A stretch of DNA of 20,102 nucleotides from assembly GCA_964633225.1 (NCBI GenBank), contig CAZWFQ010000058.1, positions 1 to 20,102 of the forward strand, read 5' to 3'. The position numbers and the translations under genes were made by a program. The notes under the pieces were generated by a model. It did not search any database. It was given only the letters and a program-made list of their open reading frames with translations, and was not told where the DNA came from. Origin of the DNA: JAKQIM01 sp964633225 (GTDB lineage: Bacteria; Chloroflexota; Anaerolineae; Anaerolineales; UBA4823). Below, in pieces: positions 8,440-16,661 of the stretch. The first letter of the stretch is position 1, and the number at the start of each line of letters is the position of its first letter.

Positions 8440-10233
8440 ATGACAACCCCAACAAAAGCGGCGCGATTTGTCTCGCTCACCAGGCGTTTTACCATTGGCA
8501 TTATGCTTCTGACTAGCACCATTATATTGGGTACCGCCATTGCCGTAGGAGTGTTGACTTACCTCAACGAAGTGGAGCGGCAAGCCCCTTATTTACAGGC
8601 CGTCACCAGTCAAGCAGACGCAAAAATTGATGGCTTTGTATCTGCCCAACAAGATCGCCTTGATGCACTAGGTGTTGGTGCACTTGGAAATCCCGAAGGC
8701 ATAGTCGAAGCGTTACAGCCCTTTGCCCAATCAGGCGATCCGGTGTGGCTTGAACTGGCCGTTTTCAACCTGGATGGTACCGTGGTGGGCTCGTTCACAA
8801 AAGACGAGATTATTTTGGCAAATTTATTTACTGCAAAGCAATCTGCATGGTTCGCAAACGCCAGATCCGGTCAGAGACACTTAAGCAATTTGTACATCTC
8901 CCCTCAACGCAAACCTTATGCAATTGTCGCCGTGCCGCTACTAACGCCAAGAGGAACCTCTACCGGTGTGATTGCGGCCAGGTTGGATATGAGTGCGATT
9001 TGGACGATTATTTCTGATCTGGAGGTTGGCGAAAACGGGGCTGTATACCTTGTCGATCAAAATAATATTCTGATCGCGCACCGCAATACCAACTTGGCCC
9101 TGGAATCAATCAATCTCATGGAGACTGACCTTGGGGCTGCTCTGTTGGCGTCTGACGGGGCCCTTGTAAATACGGTAGACCTGGACGGGACGTCTGTGAC
9201 AGCCAGCAGTCATACAATTGGCCAAACAAATTGGCGCACAATTGTAGTGTTACCCTGGCAAGAAAGTTATGGCAACTTGACTCAAACAATGTTTTTGCTG
9301 GGTATTGTTGGGTTAGGAGCGATTGCACTTACTGCTGCAGCGGCGCCTTTCGTTGGCCGACGGTTATCGCGGCCGTTACGGCGTTTGGCTGACACTGCTC
9401 AGGCTTTAGGCACCGGAGATCTTTCTGTAAGAGCTACAGTAGTTTCTAATGACGAAATTGGCGTTGTTGGGCAGGCATTTAACAACATGGCCGACCGTCT
9501 CGGCGACCTCATTGGCAACCTGGAACAACGGATTTCAGATCGTACACGCGCCGTACAAGCAAGTGCTGAAGTTAGCCGGCGGCTTTCTACAATTCTTGAT
9601 CCGCGCCAATTAACGCGAGCAGTTGTAGAGCAAATTCAGCAAACATTTAACTACTACCATGTACACATCTATCTGTTTAACGATACACGGACAGATTTAA
9701 TATTGGCATGGGGATCCGGGGATGCAGGCCGTGCCATGTTGGCCCGCGAGCACAAGATTCCATCTGGGCGAGGTGTAGTAGGACGTTCGGCCGCATCCAA
9801 TGCCCCCGTGCTTGTAGATAATGTTGCAAAAGATCCTGGCTGGTTATTCAATCCTATGCTGCCCGAAACCAAAACTGAATTGGCAGTCCCAATTGCCATT
9901 GGTGATAACGTGTTGGGGGTGCTGGATGTCCAAGATAATCACATCGGGGCATTTTCTGAAGATGATGTGGTGTTACTCCGCTCATTAGCCGAACAAACAG
10001 CTGTTGCTGTGCAAAATGCTCGTGCTTACATTGAAGTCCAACGTGCTGCTGAACGCGAAGGAATTATCAGTAACATCGGTCAACAAATTCAAAGCACCAC
10101 ATCAGTAGAAGAAGTACTTGAGATTGCGCTGAGCGAGCTAGGGCGCAGCTTGAGAGTTCAGCGCGCTGACGTAACCTTGGGGTATAAAACCTTTGCAGCA
10201 AGCGATCAAGAGCCTCAGGAGATACAGCAATGA
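8440..10233 (+). CDS. dCache-HAMP-GAF receptor without a kinase
   Basis: This is a 597-residue receptor with a simple two-helix layout: helix 1 (about 18-41), an external dCache-like domain (about 42-280, with GAVYLVDQNNILIAHRN typical of the membrane-proximal lobe), helix 2 (about 283-307), HAMP (308-362), a coiled coil with EQRISDRTRA, one GAF domain (about 378-530) and a C-terminal half-GAF-like tail (about 538-585). No output or kinase domain follows. The HAMP-coil-GAF-tail part is closely related to that of the receptor at 4899, down to a 17-base identical stretch, so the two arose by duplication with different external and membrane parts. The Arg and Asp of the amino-acid-binding dCache motif are not visible, so I infer another ligand. 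Its stop overlaps the start of the next gene as ATGA. Confidence 0.88.
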   Translation: MTTPTKAARFVSLTRRFTIGIMLLTSTIILGTAIAVGVLTYLNEVERQAPYLQAVTSQADAKIDGFVSAQQDRLDALGVGALGNPEGIVEALQPFAQSGDPVWLELAVFNLDGTVVGSFTKDEIILANLFTAKQSAWFANARSGQRHLSNLYISPQRKPYAIVAVPLLTPRGTSTGVIAARLDMSAIWTIISDLEVGENGAVYLVDQNNILIAHRNTNLALESINLMETDLGAALLASDGALVNTVDLDGTSVTASSHTIGQTNWRTIVVLPWQESYGNLTQTMFLLGIVGLGAIALTAAAAPFVGRRLSRPLRRLADTAQALGTGDLSVRATVVSNDEIGVVGQAFNNMADRLGDLIGNLEQRISDRTRAVQASAEVSRRLSTILDPRQLTRAVVEQIQQTFNYYHVHIYLFNDTRTDLILAWGSGDAGRAMLAREHKIPSGRGVVGRSAASNAPVLVDNVAKDPGWLFNPMLPETKTELAVPIAIGDNVLGVLDVQDNHIGAFSEDDVVLLRSLAEQTAVAVQNARAYIEVQRAAEREGIISNIGQQIQSTTSVEEVLEIALSELGRSLRVQRADVTLGYKTFAASDQEPQEIQQ

Positions 10234-13200
10234 TTGCACGCATCCGAAGTATTCTGGCTTCTCCAGTTTTTGATGGTGACGAAGATAAGACCCGCATTGC
10301 GAATCTTATCAATCCGGTTCTGATCACCTTGCTCATTTCAACGGTGATCTTCGTTACCGTTTTGTATTTCACAAACACAATTGGCGTATTTGAAATCAGT
10401 ATGGGTGTGCTCGTTGTGCTCGCCATGCTAGCCTTGCGGTATTTATTGCAGCGCGGCTTTGTTCGAACGACTGGCACTTTGATCGCACTGATCCTGTTCC
10501 TGGTTACAACAGCCCTGATCTATTTCGATGGAAGCATTCTCAACGGTTTGACCGCCTTTTATTTGATCATTGTGATTATGGCGGGCTTGCTGAGTAGCGG
10601 GCGAAACGCGGTTATTTTTCTGATCATGAGCCTTGCAGCTATGTTCGTGATGGTTCAGCTTGAACTGAGAGGATTGACATCTCCAGATCCGTTTCGAGCT
10701 GGATGGCCCACCTTCTTCACTTATGGTGTTGCGTTGGTGGTCGCAACCGTGCTGCTTAACCTGGCTTTTAATAGCTTGCAATCCACTTTGAAGCGTGCTA
10801 CAAATAGTGAGCAACAGCAGATCAAGTCTAACCAGGCTTTAGAAGAAAGCAACCGGTCACTTGCAGATAGCCTTCGGGCATTGAGCCTGGCTTCTGATGT
10901 AAGCCATAGGATTTCACAAGTGCACGAGTTGGAAGCCATGCTTAAGGAGGCTGTTGAATTAATTCGCCAGCGATTTGAATTTTATTATGTGCAAATTTAT
11001 CTACTGGATGAATCTCAACGCTTTCTGGTACTAAGAGCCGGCAGTGGGAACATCGGGGCTCAATTGCACGCCCGTGGTCACCGTTTACAGCTTACACTGG
11101 GCTCCATTAATGGTACAGCCGCATTAGAAAAGCGTACTGTCCAGGTCAACGAAACAGCTACCAGCCCTATTTTTCGTCCAAACCCCCTCTTGCCTGATAC
11201 AAAATCAGAAACTTCCATTCCGCTTTTAGTTGCAGACAAATTGGTCGGTGTCATTGACTTGCAGAGCGCTCAAATTGGAGGCCTCTCGGCTATTGTCCTC
11301 CCCGCAATTGAAACCCTGGCTGGACAAATTGCCATTGCAGTTGAAAATAACACGCTAATCGCCCGTATGGAAGAAACCAGGCTTGAGGCTGAAGCACGCG
11401 CACAAAAATTGGCGCATGCCGGCTGGGGTGAATTCTTGGACGGTATTGAACGCAGTGAGCGCATCAGCTATGTCTACGAGAACGATATGCTCTCTCCATT
11501 AGTAAACATTAATGCAGCGCTCGATTCTGTTACACAAGAGCCGGGATTAAATGTCCCAATCCAGGTCTCAGGCGAATCCATTGGCGAGTTCCGTTTTCAG
11601 ATTGGAAGGGACTGGACCAGTGAAGAAGTCTCCATTGCAAATAGTGTAGCCAAACAAGTGGCCCAACAACTGGAGAACATCCGTTTGTTGACCCAGGCAG
11701 AACAGTATCGCCTTCGCGCCGAGATGGCAGCGCGCCGCATGACACGCGAGGGTTGGCAAACATACTTGTCAGGTCAACCACAGTCTGCCATCGGGTATCT
11801 GTATGATCATGAAAAGATCAGCAATCTGGAAACAGAGAGCATAAGCGAGGCTTGTTCTGTTCAAACGCTAAACGTTTTAGGAGAGAAAATCGGCGAATTA
11901 AGCGTCGCTGGTACTGATCTTAACCCAGACGATGAAGAATTGCTGGCAGAAATATCTGACAGCCTGAGCGCTCATCTGGAAAGTATCCGGCTGTTTGAGC
12001 AAACCCAAAAGGCCTTATCCATGACGGAAAGCCTTTACGCTGGCGGCGAACAGATTGTTCATGCAGACACAATCAGCGATGTGTTACTGGCTGTCATCAA
12101 TGCAACAAGTTTACGGAATTTTAAACGTGGGCAGATTTTGCTATTTGATCGGCCTTGGGAGAGCGATACCCCAGAGACAGGTACCGTGATGGGGACCTGG
12201 GAAAAGGATAGCGATTCGCCCGGCCTGGACCAGGGAATCCAGTATCCGTTGAATGAGCTGCCTTATATATCTCAACTCAAAAGGGATGAACCTTTCCTGA
12301 CACAAGAAGCGCCAAACGCTGACGCCCCTGGCATTTTAGGTAGTAGCATGGCGGTCTTCCCTATGGTCGCTGGTCAAGAATGGATAGGAATATTGGTTGT
12401 CACCTCAGACGCGATGGATCAGATACAAGCTGACGAAATTCGTCAAATTGAAAACCTGATCGATCAAGCTGCAGCAGTTGTGAAACGGAAACAGTCAGAG
12501 GTCATTTTAGCACAGAGAGCGCGCGAACTACAGATTGTTGCTCAAGTTAGCATGGCCACCACGGCAGAACTAGACCCCGAAAAGCTTCTACAATCAGTGG
12601 TGGACCTGACCAAGGAAAGCTTCGGTTTATACCATGCGCATGTATACCTTGTGGACCGCAACACCAACGACCTATTCCTGGTAGCGGGAGCTGGCAAGGT
12701 TGGAAGGGTCATGGTTGCCAAGGGCTGGCGTATTCCGCTAGGCGCCGAGAAATCCCTGGTTGCACGTGCTGCTCGCAGCCGGGAAGGTATCATCGTAAAT
12801 GATGTACGTGCCGATCCGGGGTTTTTGCCAAACGAACTATTGCCCAACACGCGATCAGAGCTGGCTGTCCCAATGGTGGTCGGCGAGAACGTGCTAGGTG
12901 TATTAGATATTCAATCTGCTGAAGCAAACTACTTTACAGAGGAAACCTTGAATATTCAAACCACCTTGGCTTCACAGATCGCTGTAGCACTACAAAATGC
13001 TCGCCAGTACGAGCAAACACAACGCAGAACAGAGAACCTGGCCGTCTTGAACGAAATGGGGCGTGCCCTGGCCGCGTCTTTGGACGTTACATCGGTAGTT
13101 GAAATGGCGTATCAGTATTCGGCCCTTTTGATGGATACAAGCAATTTCTTTATTGCGCTATATGATTCGCAGAAGGAAGAATTAGAATTCCCAATAATTT

Positions 13201-13718
13201 ACAATAACTCTATGCGGGCCAATCTTCATCCTCGTAAATTAGCACATGGAATGACAGATTTCGTCATTCGAACACGAGAGCCTCTCTTGATCGGCGAGAA
13301 TTTGCCAGAACACCTCGAAGTGCTTGGACTTAAAACCATGTTTATTGGGGATGATAAGCCGGCGCTTTCTTGGCTGGGCGTTCCAATCATTTACGGTACA
13401 GAAGTTCTGGGTGCCATAGTGGTACAAAGCACAACCACCCCCGGCGCATACACAGAGCTTGAACGAGATCTTCTTGTTTCAGTAGCCAGTCAAATTGCTA
13501 TTGCCATTGAAAATGCACGGATCTTCAGCCAGACCCAATTACAGGCCGGTTATGAAGCCATGGTGAACGCAATTAGCCAGAAAATTCAAAGCACCACCAC
13601 GGTGGATAGCGCCCTGCAGGTAGCGATTCGGGAGCTGGGGCGAGCATTAGGTTCTAAGCGTGCCAGTGTTCAGCTGCGGGTCACACAGACGAATCGGACA
13701 GATAATGTGGGTCAGTAA
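10230..13718 (+). CDS. 6-TM multi-GAF protein without a kinase
   Basis: This 1162-residue membrane protein starts with six hydrophobic helices (about 28-48, 53-73, 79-98, 104-122, 127-145 and 161-182), with no large external domain and no HAMP. The cytosolic part is a chain: coiled coil (about 185-222), GAF (224-380), two short GAF-like modules beginning GWGEFL (from 398) and GWQTYL (from 508), an atypical GAF (about 598-750), a canonical GAF (about 768-928), a further GAF (about 935-1100) and a half-GAF tail (about 1107-1155). No HisKA, ATPase or receiver is present. The two short modules and the canonical GAF are mirrored in the soluble kinase at 14491, which suggests that the two proteins pair or derive from one ancestor. 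I infer a membrane scaffold or sensor platform for the soluble kinases. The ATG overlaps the previous stop by four bases. Confidence 0.88.
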   Translation: MIARIRSILASPVFDGDEDKTRIANLINPVLITLLISTVIFVTVLYFTNTIGVFEISMGVLVVLAMLALRYLLQRGFVRTTGTLIALILFLVTTALIYFDGSILNGLTAFYLIIVIMAGLLSSGRNAVIFLIMSLAAMFVMVQLELRGLTSPDPFRAGWPTFFTYGVALVVATVLLNLAFNSLQSTLKRATNSEQQQIKSNQALEESNRSLADSLRALSLASDVSHRISQVHELEAMLKEAVELIRQRFEFYYVQIYLLDESQRFLVLRAGSGNIGAQLHARGHRLQLTLGSINGTAALEKRTVQVNETATSPIFRPNPLLPDTKSETSIPLLVADKLVGVIDLQSAQIGGLSAIVLPAIETLAGQIAIAVENNTLIARMEETRLEAEARAQKLAHAGWGEFLDGIERSERISYVYENDMLSPLVNINAALDSVTQEPGLNVPIQVSGESIGEFRFQIGRDWTSEEVSIANSVAKQVAQQLENIRLLTQAEQYRLRAEMAARRMTREGWQTYLSGQPQSAIGYLYDHEKISNLETESISEACSVQTLNVLGEKIGELSVAGTDLNPDDEELLAEISDSLSAHLESIRLFEQTQKALSMTESLYAGGEQIVHADTISDVLLAVINATSLRNFKRGQILLFDRPWESDTPETGTVMGTWEKDSDSPGLDQGIQYPLNELPYISQLKRDEPFLTQEAPNADAPGILGSSMAVFPMVAGQEWIGILVVTSDAMDQIQADEIRQIENLIDQAAAVVKRKQSEVILAQRARELQIVAQVSMATTAELDPEKLLQSVVDLTKESFGLYHAHVYLVDRNTNDLFLVAGAGKVGRVMVAKGWRIPLGAEKSLVARAARSREGIIVNDVRADPGFLPNELLPNTRSELAVPMVVGENVLGVLDIQSAEANYFTEETLNIQTTLASQIAVALQNARQYEQTQRRTENLAVLNEMGRALAASLDVTSVVEMAYQYSALLMDTSNFFIALYDSQKEELEFPIIYNNSMRANLHPRKLAHGMTDFVIRTREPLLIGENLPEHLEVLGLKTMFIGDDKPALSWLGVPIIYGTEVLGAIVVQSTTTPGAYTELERDLLVSVASQIAIAIENARIFSQTQLQAGYEAMVNAISQKIQSTTTVDSALQVAIRELGRALGSKRASVQLRVTQTNRTDNVGQ

Positions 13719-13727
13719 TATACCAGG

Positions 13728-14516
13728 ATGAGTGAGCCTTACGTTATTGCGATTTGCCATCAGAAAGGCGGAGTGGCCAAGACCACTACCGCCCTGGCAT
13801 TAGGTGCATGCCTGGCAGATATGGGTCAGCGTACGCTGCTCATTGACATGGATCCATCTGCAAACCTGACTGCTGGCTTAGGGATAACACCCAGCAAGGC
13901 CCATCCATCAATAGCTAATGCGTTGCTAGGCAACGACGTACTCACAGACTTAATCTTGCCAACTGCCTTGCCTGCCCTGGATTTGATACCATCAAACATG
14001 GATGTTGCCACAGCAAACAGGTTCTTGCACTTGCGATCGAACCATGAGCGTTTGCTAAAAATAGGCCTAGAGCAACTCTACAAAGATGCATTATATGATT
14101 ATGCCCTGTTAGATTGCCCTCCTTCGCTAAGTGCTTTGACGATTGGGGCCTTGACGAGCGCTGACCTGGCCGTTATCCCTATTCATTGCGAGTATTACTC
14201 ATTACAAGCGCTAGAAAGTGTTTTTAAAACAATCGCATCTGTGCGTACAAAGGGAAATTTTGGATTAAGATACCGTTTGCTTGTTACGATGTTTGATAAG
14301 CGCGGGGCCTTGCACAACCGGGTTTTCACATATGTAAAAGAAAAGTACTCGGCAGCATTGTTGCAAACTGTTATCGGATTTGATACTAAAGTCCGCGAAA
14401 GTCAATTGATAGGTATTCCTATTACACTCCATGCACCGGGAACTCGCGCGGTGCAACAATATCGCATGCTGGCTAAAGAATTAAGTGCCTATGTCAAAAC
14501 GAAAACAGTATCTTAA
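13728..14516 (+). CDS. Orphan ParA/Soj-type ATPase
   Basis: This is a 262-residue ParA-family ATPase with a deviant Walker A motif KGGVAKTTT (signature Lys13, Lys18), a Walker A' segment LLIDMDPSANLT with Asp40 and Asp42, and Walker B LLDCPPSL with Asp129, followed by the CEYYSLQALE segment usual in ParA/Soj. Family members dimerise on ATP, bind DNA non-specifically and move or space a cargo whose partner stimulates hydrolysis. No parB homologue or obvious parS cluster is in the window, and the gene sits inside a signalling operon. A role in positioning a sensory array is inferred, as known for PpfA and ParC with chemosensory clusters. There is no N-terminal DNA-binding extension, unlike large plasmid ParAs. 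The last 26 bases overlap the next gene, which favours coupled translation with that kinase. The start has only a weak upstream AGG. Confidence 0.92.
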   Translation: MSEPYVIAICHQKGGVAKTTTALALGACLADMGQRTLLIDMDPSANLTAGLGITPSKAHPSIANALLGNDVLTDLILPTALPALDLIPSNMDVATANRFLHLRSNHERLLKIGLEQLYKDALYDYALLDCPPSLSALTIGALTSADLAVIPIHCEYYSLQALESVFKTIASVRTKGNFGLRYRLLVTMFDKRGALHNRVFTYVKEKYSAALLQTVIGFDTKVRESQLIGIPITLHAPGTRAVQQYRMLAKELSAYVKTKTVS

Positions 14517-16569
14517 TCGACTCGAGAAGATTGTGTCCGAATCTCTCCCCCCGTCGCCTGATCCGGTTAAACCTGCCGCATCGCTGGATAATCAAAAAGA
14601 GTCCCGCGGTGATCAAGCGAATCTTGAACCCGCTCCCAAGCTTGAGGAAAAAGATGCGGCCGATCAAAATCAACCGGGTTGGGAAGACTATTTGAACTCA
14701 ATTGATCGCGGCGAGCGCATTGGATATTGTTATAACCTGGACGATATTAGCCCTTTGACCACCCCCCTGCCAGTTACCCCTGATGTTCAGATAACTTCCA
14801 GCGGGGCTAATGTGCTGCTCGCAACCCCCCTTCAAGCAGGCAATGAACTGATTGGCTCGTTGCAATTGGAAAGAAGCTCGCTGATTGCCTGGTCTGAGCA
14901 AGAAACTCAAGTTGTTGTCACCGTGGCCAAGCAGGTTGTCCAACATATTGAAAACCTGCGCCTGCTTAGCCAGGCCGAGCAATATCGCCGCGATGCTGAA
15001 CAGGCTCTTCGCCGGCTGACGCGCGAAGGCTGGCAGCATTATGTTGAAATATCAACTGCCTTGCCAGAAGGTTATTTGTATGATGGCAACCTGGTTACAC
15101 CGCTAGATGTCGATAATTCGCTGCTTGTAGAAGGTGGAACGCTCGAACAAAATGCCTTAACGCAATTAATCAAGGTACGCGAAGAGCCGATTGGCCGATT
15201 GGTGGTCGAAAGTACAGACGATGAAGCAAAAACGCTCACCACTGCTATTGCAGAAAGATTAAGCCTGCACCTGGAAGCTTTGCGCTTGTTAGAGGAAACC
15301 GAAAAATCCCGTCTACAACTAGATCGACGTGCTGCCGAGCTAGAAACAGTCGCTCGAGTTAGCACGGCCGCGGCGACCATCCTTGACCCACAAACACTTC
15401 TGCAGTCTGTGGTTGATTTAACCAAGTACAGTTTTAACTTATACCATGCACAGGTTTTTTTACTTGATGGCGATATGCTTGTACTAAAAGCTGGCTCAGG
15501 CAAAATTGGTCAGAGAATGTTAGACGAGGGCGCCAGCTTGTGGATCGACCAAGAACAATCGGTGGTAACTGCTGCGGCCCGAGAAAAACAAGTCATCACA
15601 ATCGATGATACACAAGTACAGCCCGATTTCTTGCAATCGCCCTTCTTGCCTGAAGAGCGCAGCGAGATGGCGGTACCAATGATTGTGGCGGATGAGTTAA
15701 AGGGTATCTTCAACGTTATATCCAACTTGCCCAATCGCTTTTCACAAGATGATGTGCGGATCTATACCACGCTAGCGGCTCAAGTTGCGGTTGCCTTGCG
15801 AAACGCCGAGCTATACGCCGAACAAATGGCTGCTGTTGAACGCCTGCGCGAATTGGACCATCTGAAGACATCTTTTCTGGCGAACATGAGCCACGAGTTG
15901 CGTACGCCGCTCAACTCAATTTTGGGCTTTACTCAGGTTATTCTTGAAGAAATCGATGGACCGCTTACGCCAGAAATGATTTCTGATTTAAAACTGGTCG
16001 AAAAGAACGGCCAACATCTGCTGAAATTGATCAGTGATGTCCTGGACATGGCTAAAATTGAGGCAGGGCGCATGAATTTGAGCGTGGAAGAGTTTAATTT
16101 GATGGAGCTGCTGCAAGAAGTCTTGGAATCCGTGGGGTCGTTGGCGCGCGACAAGTCCCTTTATCTTACCCTTGAAACTGCCCCAGGGCAGGTCGTATTC
16201 GTAACGGCAGATATGTTCCGTCTGCGCCAAATCATCATCAACCTGATTGGGAATGCAGTAAAGTTCACCGAGACAGGTGGCGTGACGCTGTCTGTTGAGA
16301 AAACCGCACAAGCGACTCGTATCGCTGTACACGACACGGGGCTGGGAATCCCCCCCAATCAGCTAGAGGCCGTGTTTGAGGCCTTTACCCAGGTCGATAC
16401 CTCAACCACGCGCAAGGTAGGTGGCACTGGCTTGGGCTTGCCGATCAGCAGACGTTTGGTTGAAATGCATGGCGGAAAGTTGTGGGCCGAAAGTACGGGC
16501 ATTCCAGGCCAGGGATCAACATTCTACTTAGAGTTACCGATAGAACCAGTTGCAGTTGCCAGCAATTAG
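14491..16569 (+). CDS. Soluble GAF histidine kinase overlapping the ParA gene
   Basis: This is a 692-residue cytosolic kinase. Residues 1-18 form a basic amphipathic-looking peptide (SKRKQYLNRLEKI), followed by a Pro-, Asp- and Glu-rich linker (about 19-60) that is probably disordered. Next are two short GAF-like modules starting GWEDYL (from 63) and GWQHYV (from 180), a canonical GAF (about 278-440), a coiled coil, HisKA with SHELRTPLN (His468) and an ATPase domain with Asn588, DTGLGIP from Asp615 and GTGLGL from Gly645. All kinase motifs are intact. The N-terminal peptide recalls the basic start of ParB proteins that triggers ParA hydrolysis, which fits the upstream ParA gene and the 26-base overlap. 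The module order copies part of the protein at 10230. GTG at 14485 is an alternative start, adding two residues. The lone receiver 92 bases downstream is the natural phosphotransfer partner. Confidence 0.92.
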   Translation: MSKRKQYLNRLEKIVSESLPPSPDPVKPAASLDNQKESRGDQANLEPAPKLEEKDAADQNQPGWEDYLNSIDRGERIGYCYNLDDISPLTTPLPVTPDVQITSSGANVLLATPLQAGNELIGSLQLERSSLIAWSEQETQVVVTVAKQVVQHIENLRLLSQAEQYRRDAEQALRRLTREGWQHYVEISTALPEGYLYDGNLVTPLDVDNSLLVEGGTLEQNALTQLIKVREEPIGRLVVESTDDEAKTLTTAIAERLSLHLEALRLLEETEKSRLQLDRRAAELETVARVSTAAATILDPQTLLQSVVDLTKYSFNLYHAQVFLLDGDMLVLKAGSGKIGQRMLDEGASLWIDQEQSVVTAAAREKQVITIDDTQVQPDFLQSPFLPEERSEMAVPMIVADELKGIFNVISNLPNRFSQDDVRIYTTLAAQVAVALRNAELYAEQMAAVERLRELDHLKTSFLANMSHELRTPLNSILGFTQVILEEIDGPLTPEMISDLKLVEKNGQHLLKLISDVLDMAKIEAGRMNLSVEEFNLMELLQEVLESVGSLARDKSLYLTLETAPGQVVFVTADMFRLRQIIINLIGNAVKFTETGGVTLSVEKTAQATRIAVHDTGLGIPPNQLEAVFEAFTQVDTSTTRKVGGTGLGLPISRRLVEMHGGKLWAESTGIPGQGSTFYLELPIEPVAVASN

Positions 16570-16647
16570 GTTCAGAGCACCATGGGTATCCCCGTCATTA
16601 TGGCGAGTGCGTAAGACATGAAACGATCGAGTTGAAGGCAGTACCTA

Positions 16648-16653
16648 AAGGAG
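16648..16653 (+). promoter_or_regulatory. Strong ribosome binding site of the response regulator
   Basis: AAGGAG lies eight bases before ATG 16662, the best such site in the operon. The 92-base gap before the gene (16570-16661) contains no clear terminator or promoter. A strong site would let the receiver be made in excess over the kinases. Confidence 0.65.
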
Positions 16654-16661
16654 AGTTCTAG

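Noticed and set aside
13728..14516. ParA gene as evidence of a plasmid or chromosome partition locus
   Set aside because: There is no ParB gene, centromere-like repeat array or replication gene nearby. The gene overlaps a histidine kinase in a signalling operon.
15072..15503. Opposite-strand open frame of 143 codons in the 14491 kinase
   Set aside because: The translation is Ser/Arg/Ala-rich low-complexity shadow sequence antisense to conserved GAF modules.
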